Of a stretch of DNA of 64,000 nt, positions 1-8,592 are shown in pieces. Position 1 is the first letter of the stretch; each line of letters starts with the position of its first letter. The DNA is from Citromicrobium sp. (GTDB lineage Bacteria > Pseudomonadota > Alphaproteobacteria > Sphingomonadales > Sphingomonadaceae). A program made the position numbers and the translations under genes. The stretch is from the NCBI GenBank assembly GCA_002729695.1, contig PBYQ01000004.1, positions 46,607 through 110,606 on the forward strand. The letters are read 5' to 3'. A model generated the notes under the pieces. That model made no database searches and was not told the DNA's origin. It saw nothing but the letters and a program-made list of their open reading frames with translations.

Positions 1-1012
1 CATCCTCGATCATGCCGAGGTAGCCGAGCCCGTCGACCTTGGGGTGCTTCTTCAGGAATTCGCACACCTTCGCGGCGTTCTCGCCCGCGCGCTGCATCCG
101 CAGTTCGACCGTCTCCAGCGAACGCAGCAGCATCCACGCGGTGTTGGGATCGGCGATGCCGCCCATCGTATTGCGGATCATGCGGACGGGATTCATCCAC
201 TTCTTGTCGCCGGCAATGCTGCCCGCAACGAGGTCCGAGTGGCCGCCGACATACTTGGTCAGCGAATAGCACACGATATCCGCACCGTGTTCCAGCGGGC
301 GCTGCCACAGGGGCCCAAGGAAGGTGTTGTCGATCGCGATCGGGCAGTCGGCGGGCAGCGCCGCGTCGCGTGCATCGCGGACCATCTCGATATCGACCAG
401 CGCATTGGTAGGGTTGCCCGGGCTTTCGAGGTAGATCATCGAAACCTTGCCGCCATTCTCCTCGGCCATCGCCTTGGCCTTGGTCAGCACCTCGTCGAAC
501 TGCTCACGTGTCGCGCCTGCGGGGAAGTCGACGTACTTCACGCCGAACTTGGCGAGGATCTTGGCGACGAAGCCTTCGGAGGCTGCATAGAGCGGGCCCG
601 AATGCACGATCACGTCGCCCGCGCTGCAAAAAGCCATCATCATCACGCAGATCGCGGTCATCCCGCTGGAGAAGCACAGCGAATCTTCCGCGCCGTCCCA
701 GATGGCGAGACGATCTTCAAGGATTTCCTGGTTCGGCCCGTTGAAGCGCGAATAGACGAGGCCTTCCGCGCCGCCTTCACGCAGGCCGGTAATCCCTTCG
801 AAGTGGCGCTTGCCGGCAGCCGCGCTTTCGAAAGCGAAGGTGCTGGTCAGGAAGATCGGGGCTTTCAGCGATCCTTCGGAAAGCGCCGGATCGTAGCCAT
901 GGCCCATCATCAGGGTGGACGGCTTCATCTTGCGTCCGTCGATCTTGGTGACCTCGGGCTTGGGCTTGCGGCGGGGGGTGGGGGTTTCGACTGCGTCGAC
1001 GGCGTCGGTCAT
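1..1012 (-). CDS. Cystathionine gamma-synthase family PLP enzyme (C-terminus cut by window edge)
   Basis: The minus-strand frame starts at the ATG at 1012 (protein begins MTDAVETPTPRR) and runs off the left edge after about 337 codons, so the last part of the protein is missing. It belongs to the Cys/Met metabolism PLP-dependent family (fold type I), which handles cystathionine, O-acyl-homoserine or methionine. The PLP-lysine motif SLTKYVGGHSD is present, preceded by the cofactor-phosphate stretch SSGMTAI and the Asp-containing IAIDNTFLGP. The exact reaction (gamma-synthase, O-succinylhomoserine sulfhydrylase or gamma-lyase) cannot be fixed from the sequence alone. The N-terminal extension of about 25 residues before the family core is low-complexity and charged. 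It is a single gene separated by about 160 bases from the next one. Confidence 0.9.
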   Translation of the reverse strand, partial: MTDAVDAVETPTPRRKPKPEVTKIDGRKMKPSTLMMGHGYDPALSEGSLKAPIFLTSTFAFESAAAGKRHFEGITGLREGGAEGLVYSRFNGPNQEILEDRLAIWDGAEDSLCFSSGMTAICVMMMAFCSAGDVIVHSGPLYAASEGFVAKILAKFGVKYVDFPAGATREQFDEVLTKAKAMAEENGGKVSMIYLESPGNPTNALVDIEMVRDARDAALPADCPIAIDNTFLGPLWQRPLEHGADIVCYSLTKYVGGHSDLVAGSIAGDKKWMNPVRMIRNTMGGIADPNTAWMLLRSLETVELRMQRAGENAAKVCEFLKKHPKVDGLGYLGMIED

Positions 1013-1174
1013 GCGAACGGCTTCCTCAAATGCGCCCCCAGGAAGGCGGGGGCTCGGTTTCGAGGCAGTGCCGGGGGCGGCCCGTTCCTAACCTCCGCAG
1101 GAACGCATCTCCACCGGCTGCCGGTTGTCGAACGCGCCATTACCGCCGGGAGTTTCCGCGATCAACTCCCCCTC

Positions 1175-2590
1175 TCAGGCAAACGGCGCGATCGCCCAGA
1201 CGATGCCGACGATGAGCGCGACCCCGGCGAGATCGAGCATCAGCCCGGCGGTGACCATCCGCCCGATGCGGATGCGGCCGGTCGACCAGGCGATCGCGTT
1301 CGGCCCGGTGCCTGCGGGCAGCATGAAGCCCCAGCTTGCCGCAAACGCGACCGGGATGGCGAGCAGTTCGGGCTGCACCCCAAGCGCAAGGATCAGGCTT
1401 GCCACTACCGGTACGATGGCAGACGCGGTGGCCACGTTGCTGGCAAACTCGGTGATCAGCACCACCATCGCGACCACGCACAGCGCCACCAGCAACAGCG
1501 GCACGGCGGATAGCGGCAGCAGCGCATCGCCCAGCCATTGCGCCAGTCCGCTCGCCGTCATCCCCGCCGCCAGCGCGAGCCCGCCGCCGAACATCATGAT
1601 CACGCCCCAGGGTGCGCGGTTGGCCTCGTCCCAGTTGAGCAGCGCGCGTCCGGTGCCGTCCGGCAGCAGGAACAGCGCAAGGCCGGCGGCGATGGCGATC
1701 GTCCCGTCGGTCAGCGAGCCTTTGGGCAGGACCGGCTCAAGCAACGGCTGGCCCAGCCATAGCAGGAACGTGATGGCAACCACGGGGACAAGGCGCTTTT
1801 CCGGGGCGCTCCATTCACGCTCCACCGGGATCGCGGCACGCGCCGCAGCAGGATCGAAGCTGTGCGCACCGACGCGCTGCACCCGTGCGATGATCCACGC
1901 GGCCAGTGGAATGGCCAGGATCACGACGGGCAGGCCATACAACGTCCACTGGGCAAAGCTGATCTTCATCCCGATCGTCTGGTCGAGCAGGCCGACCGCG
2001 ATGGCATTGGTGGGCGAGCCGACCAGCGTACCGAGCCCGCCGATGCTGCAGGCAAAGGCGATCCCCATCGGCAGCGCGCCTGACAGACCATCGGTCGATG
2101 GCGCATCGGCACCCGCCACGTCTCCTGCGGCCAGCACCGCCAGCGCGACGGGCATCATGATCAGCGCGGTCGAGGTGTTGGAGATCATCATCGAGAGGAT
2201 CGCCGCGCTCGCCATGAAGGCCAGCAGCAGTCGGCCCGGGCCCGCATGGGGTCCGGCGAGGCGCAAGATGCCGAGGCTGAGCCGCCGGTGCAGACCGACA
2301 CGCTCGATCGCCAGCGCAATGAACGCGCCGCCAAGGATCAGGAACAAGATCGGCGAATAATACGCGCTGGCGGTCTCCTTCGCGTCCATGACCCCCGCGA
2401 ACGGCAGGACGAGGAACGGCACCAGCGCCGTTGCGGTGAGGGGGAGCGCCTCGGTTATCCACCAGGCGGCCATCAGGACGACCAGCCCCGCAACGATGAA
2501 CCCTTCGCGCGAAAGACCTTCGGGCAGCGGCCCGAAAATTGCCGCGAGCAATGCTATTACGCCCAGCGCAAAGCCGATCGATCTCGTCAT
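1175..2590 (-). CDS. SLC13/DASS-family anion (dicarboxylate) symporter
   Basis: An inner-membrane protein of 471 residues with about eleven hydrophobic segments. It carries the paired Ser-Asn-Thr/Val signatures of the DASS (INDY) family: SNTST at about 137 and SNVAT at about 384, which in the structurally known VcINDY bind sodium and the substrate carboxylates. Expected role is sodium-coupled uptake of C4-dicarboxylates or related anions. The start at 2590 (MTRSIGFALG) is preferred over an upstream in-frame start because GGGAGGGG lies just before it and because the upstream 24 residues are not membrane-like. Substrate is not deducible; sulfate or tricarboxylates are alternatives within the family. 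No transport partner gene is adjacent. Confidence 0.9.
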   Translation of the reverse strand: MTRSIGFALGVIALLAAIFGPLPEGLSREGFIVAGLVVLMAAWWITEALPLTATALVPFLVLPFAGVMDAKETASAYYSPILFLILGGAFIALAIERVGLHRRLSLGILRLAGPHAGPGRLLLAFMASAAILSMMISNTSTALIMMPVALAVLAAGDVAGADAPSTDGLSGALPMGIAFACSIGGLGTLVGSPTNAIAVGLLDQTIGMKISFAQWTLYGLPVVILAIPLAAWIIARVQRVGAHSFDPAAARAAIPVEREWSAPEKRLVPVVAITFLLWLGQPLLEPVLPKGSLTDGTIAIAAGLALFLLPDGTGRALLNWDEANRAPWGVIMMFGGGLALAAGMTASGLAQWLGDALLPLSAVPLLLVALCVVAMVVLITEFASNVATASAIVPVVASLILALGVQPELLAIPVAFAASWGFMLPAGTGPNAIAWSTGRIRIGRMVTAGLMLDLAGVALIVGIVWAIAPFA

Positions 2591-2708
2591 ATTCCCCTCC
2601 CACGCCCGGTGATAGGCAATCGGATGGAGCGGGCAAGGGGGCGGTGATCGATCCGGCCACAACGGACCGTTCAGAAGCGATCAAGCGCCGCGCTGGCATG
2701 GTGCCGGT

Positions 2709-3386
2709 ATGAATGCAGATCGATCCAACCGCACCCGGGCCAGCAGTGCCCGATGGGTGACGGGCGCAATTCTCGCGGCCGCGCTGGCCGGGGGTATGGT
2801 TTCAACCGTGGCCGCACAGAACGATCGGTCGGTGTGGTTCATCGGCCCGATTATTCGCGGAGAGAACTATTCGTTCCGCATGCCTGCGACGATGCGGCCA
2901 TCGCCAGCGGGATCGACCTTCGATTTTCCCTATCCCACCGCAGCAGACGGGCATGTTCACTACGTGACCACGCCGACGCGGTCGCTCGCCAATTCGTCGC
3001 GGATTACCATCCGGTACCGGATCGATGCGGCGCCCGGCACGCGGTTCGTAGCCGAAGAGCATCCGAACGAGACGGCGACCTTGTCGCTTTATTTCCAGCG
3101 GGCGGGCGATCGCTGGACGATGCGAACGCCGTATCACCGCTGGTATTCGCCTTCCAAAAAGGTGGTTCCGTTGTCCGCAGGAACGCACACGATCTCGATC
3201 GCGCTCGACGAAGAATGGATCGCGATGGCCGGCGGGTCGCGCAAAACGCTGTTAGCGGATTTCGATCGCGCTCTGGCGCAGGCAAGCAGTGTCGGCTTCG
3301 TATTCGGATCGGCCAGCGGTCGGGGCCATGGCGTCTATGCCACCGGTCCCGCCCGTTTCACCCTGCTCGATTTCGAGATCGAGTAG
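2709..3386 (+). CDS. Secreted hypothetical protein
   Basis: A 225-residue protein with a basic N-terminus followed by a hydrophobic segment (about residues 17-35) ending near VAAQ, so it is probably exported with cleavage around residue 36. The mature part is rich in beta-strand-like alternation (for example RITIRYRI, THTISIAL, RFTLLDFEIE) and may be a beta-sandwich, but I recognise no family and no catalytic motif. It stands divergent from the DASS transporter and convergent, nine bases apart, with the lipoprotein gene. No function is proposed. Confidence 0.75.
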   Translation: MNADRSNRTRASSARWVTGAILAAALAGGMVSTVAAQNDRSVWFIGPIIRGENYSFRMPATMRPSPAGSTFDFPYPTAADGHVHYVTTPTRSLANSSRITIRYRIDAAPGTRFVAEEHPNETATLSLYFQRAGDRWTMRTPYHRWYSPSKKVVPLSAGTHTISIALDEEWIAMAGGSRKTLLADFDRALAQASSVGFVFGSASGRGHGVYATGPARFTLLDFEIE

Positions 3387-3395
3387 GGCCGCCGG

Positions 3396-4052
3396 TCACT
3401 TCGCGGACATATCGAACGAATACACCCGCCAGCGCAGTTGGTCGGGCGTAGCGCCGGGCACGTCGTTGACCCGGTTGAGCACGATGTCGCCGGTCAGTTT
3501 CTGGCCATTCGAGCCGGTGATGGTGGCCGGAGCTGTGTAGTACGTAGTGCCCGCCGCGCCTTCCATCGTGCCTTTCGGCGCAGAGACCGTGATTTCGCCG
3601 AAATCCGCAAACCGCTTGGTCAGCTGAGCTACACTCGTCTTCTGACGCGCCTGCTGCCGCATCAGGGCATAGGCCTGGTTGAACTCCTTGAGCTCGAGCG
3701 CGCGGCTGAAATACAGCAGGACATTGCGCGCGCCTTCTTCGCCGCGCTCAGCCTCGGCGGTGAGCTTCGGGGGCGTGAGATCGGGATAGCCTTCGTTGAC
3801 GCCCGACCCGTCGGTACAGCCCGGCGGTGGGGTGGGCGAGATATCGGGGTTCGATCCCTCGTCGGAAGCGGCCCCGCCCGCATCGCTGTTCGCACCGGTC
3901 GAGGCAGCATCAGGCGCTGGCGCTCCAGTCGAGACGGGGTCGCTCTCGTCCGCGGAAGGCTCGGGCGCAGGCGCTCCGGCCGCATCGCACGCGGTCAGCG
4001 AAACGGCACAAAGCGGGAGGAGCAGGGCGGCGAGGTGGCGGCGAGTGATCAT
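3396..4052 (-). CDS. Hypothetical lipoprotein
   Basis: A 218-residue protein starting MITRRHLAALLL with a lipobox (SLTAC) about 22 residues in, so it should be lipidated and envelope-anchored. After the Cys comes an 80-residue low-complexity linker rich in Ala, Pro, Asp and Ser, then a compact domain (from about TPPKLTAEAE) containing LKEFNQAYALMRQQ, which looks like a small helical plus beta domain facing the periplasm. An upstream GTG five codons earlier is possible but would lengthen the signal peptide with a second Cys. It lies downstream of infC in the same orientation, where rpmI-rplT would sit in many bacteria; those genes are not here. No function assigned. Confidence 0.75.
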   Translation of the reverse strand: MITRRHLAALLLPLCAVSLTACDAAGAPAPEPSADESDPVSTGAPAPDAASTGANSDAGGAASDEGSNPDISPTPPPGCTDGSGVNEGYPDLTPPKLTAEAERGEEGARNVLLYFSRALELKEFNQAYALMRQQARQKTSVAQLTKRFADFGEITVSAPKGTMEGAAGTTYYTAPATITGSNGQKLTGDIVLNRVNDVPGATPDQLRWRVYSFDMSAK

Positions 4053-4124
4053 GCAGATCAATCGCACGCCACGATTTTTGGTTCCACGAGGTCGCCAAGC
4101 CAGCCGAGCATGGCTGGATGCCGA

Positions 4125-4667
4125 TTATTTGGGCGCGAGCACCATCAGCATCTGCCGGCCTTCGAGGCGCGGGAAGGCTTCGACCTTGGCGATTTCTTCC
4201 ACGTCGTCGCGCACGCGGTTGAGCAGGTCCATGCCGATCTGCTGGTGCGCCATTTCACGCCCGCGGAAGCGGAGGGTGATCTTCACCTTGTCGCCGTTTT
4301 CGATGAACTTGTTCACGTTGCGCATCTTCACGTCGTAGTCGTGCGTGTCGATGTTGGGACGCATTTTGACTTCCTTGATGTCCTGCGTCTTCTGCGTCTT
4401 GCGCGCGAGGTTCGCCTTTTTCTGCGCCTCGTAGCGGTGCTTGCCGACATCGAGGAACTTGCAGACGGGCGGGTCGGCGTTGGGCGAGACTTCGACCAGG
4501 TTCAGGCCGACTTCCGCAGCGCGTTCAATCGCATCGCGCGTGTTGAGGACACCAATGTTCTCCCCGGTCTCGTCGATAACGCGGACCTTGGGGGACTGAA
4601 TAAAATTGTCGTAGCGCGGGCCGCTCTTGGTCGGCGGCTGGAGGGAACGACGGGGTGGACGTGCTAT
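4125..4667 (-). CDS. infC: Translation initiation factor IF-3, apparent AUA start
   Basis: IF-3 binds the 30S subunit, keeps subunits apart and checks start-codon and initiator tRNA pairing. The frame encodes both domains: the N-domain (YDNFIQSPKVRVID, NIGVLNTRDAI), the linker ADPPVCKFLDVGK..YEAQKKA, and the C-domain (EVKMRPNI...DYDVKMRNV...GDKVKITLRFRGREM...MLMVLAPK). No ATG or GTG exists before the N-domain. The best start is ATA at 4667-4665, eight bases after AGGAG, giving 180 residues including initiator Met. A rare start codon is a hallmark of infC, where IF-3 represses its own mRNA by rejecting non-canonical starts (AUU in E. coli). An annotation from the first ATG (4364) would lose the N-domain. 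Confidence 0.92.
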   Translation of the reverse strand: MARPPRRSLQPPTKSGPRYDNFIQSPKVRVIDETGENIGVLNTRDAIERAAEVGLNLVEVSPNADPPVCKFLDVGKHRYEAQKKANLARKTQKTQDIKEVKMRPNIDTHDYDVKMRNVNKFIENGDKVKITLRFRGREMAHQQIGMDLLNRVRDDVEEIAKVEAFPRLEGRQMLMVLAPK

Positions 4668-4681
4668 GGGATGCTCTCCTG
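4655..4681 (-). promoter_or_regulatory. Ribosome binding site and AUA start of infC
   Basis: On the minus strand the sequence reads CACAGGAGAGCATCCC followed by ATA GCA CGT. The AGGAG is a strong Shine-Dalgarno at ordinary spacing from ATA, and no cognate start codon is available nearby in frame. This decides the infC start and suggests classical IF-3 autoregulation. Confidence 0.7.
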
Positions 4682-4776
4682 TGGCGTTGATATACGAGCG
4701 CCGTATTTAGGGCTTTTGCCTGCAATGCGAAAGGGGCTGTCGCAGGTCATGGCGCGATTTGCCGCGCGGCTGAGCT

Positions 4777-5490
4777 TCAGGCCGCGCGTCTTTCGCTTCG
4801 CCAAAGCGGAATGCGGACCAGTTTGTCGCGTACCGCGCACATGGCTTCGACCGTGTCGGCAGGGCTCAAAGCGCGGCGGATCGCCGGGTCGGCTGCGTCC
4901 ATTCCGCCGGTAAGCGTGCCGAATGCGGGCAGGACCATGCGCGGTCCCGCATCGCTTTGCGCCATGACCGCGCAGGGACGGCGGACGCGGCGGCCCCTGA
5001 CCGTTACGTCCAGTTTGGGGTGCCAATGTCCCGAAAGCTCGGGCCGGGATTCGCCGGGCATAGCCTCGTGACGGCAGACGATCCCGCCGATTTCCAGCTC
5101 GGCGTGCAGCGTACCGCCGCAGCGATTCGCCGCCTCATCGGCGTCGGACGGACCATCGTGGTTGCCGGTGATCCACACCCAGTCGACTGCGCGGGTGAGC
5201 GCGCACAGCATCTCGCAGGCGGTGTCTTCCAATCGCGAGGCACCCTCGGCATCGTGGAAATTGTCGCCCAGCGTCACGACCCGTTCGGCCCTCGTTTCCT
5301 CGACGGCTCGCGCCACCCGCTCCAGCGTGGCGCGGCTGTCGTACGGCGGCAGCGGCTGGCCGTGGCTCGCGAAAAAACTGGCTTTTTCGAGATGGAGGTC
5401 GGCGACGAAAAGCGTGCGCTCGCGCGGCCAATAGACCGCACGATCGCTCCGCAAGAGCAATTCTGTCGCACCGAACGAAACGGGAACCAT
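4777..5490 (-). CDS. pdeM: PdeM-like metallophosphoesterase (ligase-associated type)
   Basis: A 237-residue calcineurin-like phosphoesterase. The full metal-binding set is visible: DLH at 31-33, GDNFHD at 75-80, GNHD at 109-112, a later His in CRHEAM, and GHWHP near 170. This pattern and length match the group annotated as ligase-associated DNA damage response endonuclease PdeM, often found with LigD-like ligases and Lhr-type helicases. Those partners are absent here; the gene sits between infC and hemF. The start at 5490 (MVPVSFGATELLL) is preferred to a far upstream in-frame start that would overlap the hemF leader. Substrate (DNA versus cyclic nucleotide) is uncertain. Confidence 0.85.
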   Translation of the reverse strand: MVPVSFGATELLLRSDRAVYWPRERTLFVADLHLEKASFFASHGQPLPPYDSRATLERVARAVEETRAERVVTLGDNFHDAEGASRLEDTACEMLCALTRAVDWVWITGNHDGPSDADEAANRCGGTLHAELEIGGIVCRHEAMPGESRPELSGHWHPKLDVTVRGRRVRRPCAVMAQSDAGPRMVLPAFGTLTGGMDAADPAIRRALSPADTVEAMCAVRDKLVRIPLWRSERRAA

Positions 5491-5560
5491 GGGCCTCACT
5501 TGCCCTAGGCTGGCTGGCTTGGCAAGGGAGGGGGACGGCCCCCGCAACGATGGGAATGAA

Positions 5561-6415
5561 ATGTCCGACTGGTCTGCCCAAACACAGCAAGCGCGCACCT
5601 GGTTCGAATCGCTGCGCGACTCGATCTGCGCCGAGTTCGAAGCGATCGAGCGCGAGGCGGGATCGGATGCGAGCTTCGCCTACACTCCGTGGGACCGCGA
5701 GGAAGAGGGCAACGACAACCCCGGCGGAGGGGTGCAGGGCCTGATGAAGGGCAAGGTGTTCGAAAAGGTCGGCGTCAACGTGTCGACCGTGCACGGCACC
5801 TTCGCGCCCGAATTCGCCAAGACGATCAACGGAGCCGAAGACGACCCGAGCTTTTCGGCCACCGGCATCAGCCTGGTCGCGCACATGGCCAATCCGCACG
5901 TGCCTGCGGTGCACATGAACACGCGCTTCCTCGTCACGGGCAAGGCATGGTTCGGCGGCGGAGCGGACCTCAACCCGCCGATCCCGTACGAAGAGGATAC
6001 GCAGGAATTCCACGCGGCCTTCCGCGCCGCCTGCGCCAAGCATAACCCGACCTATTACGAACGCTTTTCCAAGTGGGCGGAGGAGTATTTCTACATCCCC
6101 CATCGCGGCGTGCATCGCGGCGTGGGCGGGATCTTCTACGACCACCTCGAGTGCGCGGACGAAGCGGCGTTCGCGCGCAATCTCGCCTTTACGCAGGATG
6201 TCGGGCGTACCTTCCTCGAAACCTTCCCGATGCTCGTGCGCCGCCGGATGGAGAGCGATTTCACCGACACGGACAAGCGCACCCAGCTCGAATGGCGCGG
6301 GCGCTACGCCGAGTTCAATCTCGTCTACGACCGGGGCACGCTGTTCGGCCTGAAGACCGGCGGGAATGTCGATGCCATCCTGATGAGCCTGCCCCCGCAG
6401 GCCGAGTGGGCCTGA
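5561..6415 (+). CDS. hemF: Oxygen-dependent coproporphyrinogen-III oxidase
   Basis: HemF oxidatively decarboxylates two propionates of coproporphyrinogen III to make protoporphyrinogen IX in haem and (if present) chlorophyll synthesis. The 284-residue frame from MSDWSAQTQQ has the family signatures: FEKVGVNVSTVHGTF, HMNTRFLVTG, WFGGGADLNPP, HRGVHRGVGGIFYDHL and the C-terminal GGNVDAILMSLPP. Length fits the family (about 280-300). An in-frame start 24 codons upstream lies in a stretch unlike HemF and overlaps the pdeM start, so the ATG at 5561 is used. It is divergent from pdeM with 70 bases between. Confidence 0.96.
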   Translation: MSDWSAQTQQARTWFESLRDSICAEFEAIEREAGSDASFAYTPWDREEEGNDNPGGGVQGLMKGKVFEKVGVNVSTVHGTFAPEFAKTINGAEDDPSFSATGISLVAHMANPHVPAVHMNTRFLVTGKAWFGGGADLNPPIPYEEDTQEFHAAFRAACAKHNPTYYERFSKWAEEYFYIPHRGVHRGVGGIFYDHLECADEAAFARNLAFTQDVGRTFLETFPMLVRRRMESDFTDTDKRTQLEWRGRYAEFNLVYDRGTLFGLKTGGNVDAILMSLPPQAEWA

Positions 6416-6537
6416 CGGGCGGGATATTTCGCGCGCTCGAATTTGCGCAAAATACGCAAAATTAACCTTCGTCCACCTACGCGGTTGCATGTCGTCGCGC
6501 AGTTCCGCCTTCGGCTGGTTACCCAAGGCATTTCTCG

Positions 6538-8580
6538 ATGCGTGTTCTCACGTGCCTCTTCGGCGAACATGACCTGGCGCTTGTCGCACTCGCCGCCATA
6601 CTCTGCATCATCGGTTCGTTCGTTTCCGTTCAGCTGTTTCTTCGTACGATCAGCGCGGGCGGCGGTTCGCGCTTCCACTGGTGCTTTCTCGCCTCGGTGT
6701 GCGCCGGCGCTTCCATCTGGGCGACGCACTTCATCGCCATGCTCGGCTACCAGCCGGGCGTGCGCGTTACCTTCGATGCCACGCTGACAATCGTTTCTGC
6801 CGTCATCGCGATCGCCGGGGTGGGCACCGGGCTGATGCTGTCGGGCCTGAGAAATCGCTGGCTCGCGGCGCTCTGCGGTGGCGGGACGATCGGCCTCGCG
6901 ATCTCTGCGATGCACTATGTCGGAATGTTCGCATATCGGGCGGACGGGATCGTCACATGGCTTCCCGGCTACGTCGCGGCCTCGCTTGCATGCGCGGTGG
7001 TGTTCGGTTCGCTCGCCATAGACCGGTTGCGCGCGCATGATGGCGATCGTCACCCCTGGTTGCCGACGGCGTTCCTGGTGCTTGCCATCGTGATGTTGCA
7101 CTTCGTGGGCATGGCGGCCTTCACCGTCGCGCCTATCGCTGGGTTCGGCAGCGGGCCGCAAAGCGAGGTGTTCGTGGCCATGGCCTCGGCGATCGCGATG
7201 GCTGCGCTCCTGATCGTCGGGACAGGTCTGTCGACCTATCTAGTCGAAATGCGGACGCGCACCGATGCGCAGGACCGGCTGCACCACATCGCGATGCACG
7301 ATACGCTTACCGGGTTGCACAACCGGCATTCGTTCAACAGCGAGCTCCGCCGGAAATCCCACCGGCTGACCAAGGGCGGTCCGCCCTTCGCCCTCATCAT
7401 GATCGATCTCGATCGGTTCAAGCCGGTCAACGATACTCTTGGCCATCCTTACGGGGATCGCGTGCTGAAGGCGGTTGCGACACGCCTGAAAAAGGCTGTG
7501 CGAGAACAGGATATGGTTGCGCGGATCGGTGGCGACGAGTTCGCAGTCCTCGCCGATGGATCGAGCGATCCGATCGTGGTCGGCCATCTGGCGGAACGGA
7601 TTGTGGAAGTCCTGTCCCGACCCTTCGTCATCGGGGGACAGGCGGCGGAAATCGGCGCGAGCGTAGGCATCACCCTGACCTCGGACGGGGAAGTCGATGC
7701 GGACGCACTGATCCAGCAGGTCGATGTCGCCCTGTATCACGCAAAGGAGGAAGGGCGGGGAAGGCACAGTTTCTTCGATCCGTCGCTGACCCAGAAGCTG
7801 CTCGAGCGCAGGCGGCTGGAAGCGGACCTGCGCAGGGCATGCATTCGCGAAGAATTCGAAGTCTTTTTCCAGCCCGTTCTCGATACGCAAAGCCGCGAAT
7901 TCATCGGTGCAGAGGCACTGGTGCGTTGGAACAGCGCGGAGCGCGGGATGGTCTCACCGGCGGTATTCATTCCGATCGCAGAAGAGTTGGGGCTGGTGAA
8001 CACTATCGGGAGCATGGTGCTCGACAGGGCGTGTCACGAAGCCGTTTCCTGGCCCGATCACCTGATGGTGGCTGTCAACGTGTCGCCCGTGCAAATGATG
8101 GGCGGGCGGCTGGCGACGGACATCGCGCAGGTCCTGCACCGTACCGGGCTCGCACCGCATCGGCTGGAGATCGAGATTACCGAAACCGCCCTAGTCGCGG
8201 ACGACGAGCTGGCGCTGCGTTCGCTTGAGGAGGTTCGGGCGCTTGGCGTGAAGATCTCGCTCGACGATTTCGGGACCGGCTTCTCTTCGCTGAGTTATCT
8301 TCACCGCTTCCCGATCGACCGGATCAAGATCGACGGCAGCTTCGTGAACAAGTTGCCTACCGATGCGGGAAGTGCGTCGATCGTGCGAGCGATCGCGCAG
8401 CTGGGTGCCAGCCTGAACATGCAGGTGACCGCCGAAGGGATCGAGACAGACGATCAGTATTCCTTCGTTGCTGAGCAGGGCTGCGGCCATATGCAGGGTT
8501 TCCTATTCAACAAGCCCGTCGATGCGAGGTCGGCCGCGAAATTGTTCGCGTCCGGTTCGTCCAGCCGATCTGCAGCCTGA
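6538..8580 (+). CDS. MHYT-GGDEF-EAL cyclic-di-GMP enzyme
   Basis: A 680-residue membrane protein. The first about 240 residues form seven hydrophobic segments with the three MHYT-type motifs (THFIAML, MHYVGM, LHFVGM), a domain proposed to sense gases or redox through bound metal. Then comes a diguanylate cyclase domain with GGDEF at about 331 and an inhibitory-site motif REQD five residues before it, and a phosphodiesterase domain with EAL at about 459, plus DDFGTGFSSL and AEGIET. Both active sites look intact, so it may make or break c-di-GMP. Start ATG 6538 has AAGG upstream. The BLUF gene follows 12 bases after the stop and is probably co-transcribed. Confidence 0.95.
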   Translation: MRVLTCLFGEHDLALVALAAILCIIGSFVSVQLFLRTISAGGGSRFHWCFLASVCAGASIWATHFIAMLGYQPGVRVTFDATLTIVSAVIAIAGVGTGLMLSGLRNRWLAALCGGGTIGLAISAMHYVGMFAYRADGIVTWLPGYVAASLACAVVFGSLAIDRLRAHDGDRHPWLPTAFLVLAIVMLHFVGMAAFTVAPIAGFGSGPQSEVFVAMASAIAMAALLIVGTGLSTYLVEMRTRTDAQDRLHHIAMHDTLTGLHNRHSFNSELRRKSHRLTKGGPPFALIMIDLDRFKPVNDTLGHPYGDRVLKAVATRLKKAVREQDMVARIGGDEFAVLADGSSDPIVVGHLAERIVEVLSRPFVIGGQAAEIGASVGITLTSDGEVDADALIQQVDVALYHAKEEGRGRHSFFDPSLTQKLLERRRLEADLRRACIREEFEVFFQPVLDTQSREFIGAEALVRWNSAERGMVSPAVFIPIAEELGLVNTIGSMVLDRACHEAVSWPDHLMVAVNVSPVQMMGGRLATDIAQVLHRTGLAPHRLEIEITETALVADDELALRSLEEVRALGVKISLDDFGTGFSSLSYLHRFPIDRIKIDGSFVNKLPTDAGSASIVRAIAQLGASLNMQVTAEGIETDDQYSFVAEQGCGHMQGFLFNKPVDARSAAKLFASGSSSRSAA

Positions 8581-8592
8581 AGGATTGCGAAC

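Noticed and set aside
44-1513. 489-codon plus-strand frame at the left edge
   Set aside because: It is antisense to the PLP enzyme and the DASS transporter, both of which have clear family motifs. Its His/Arg-rich translation matches nothing.
5489-5560. Longer N-terminus for HemF from an upstream in-frame start
   Set aside because: The extra 24 residues overlap the pdeM start, are not conserved-looking, and the internal ATG at 5561 begins a normal-length HemF.
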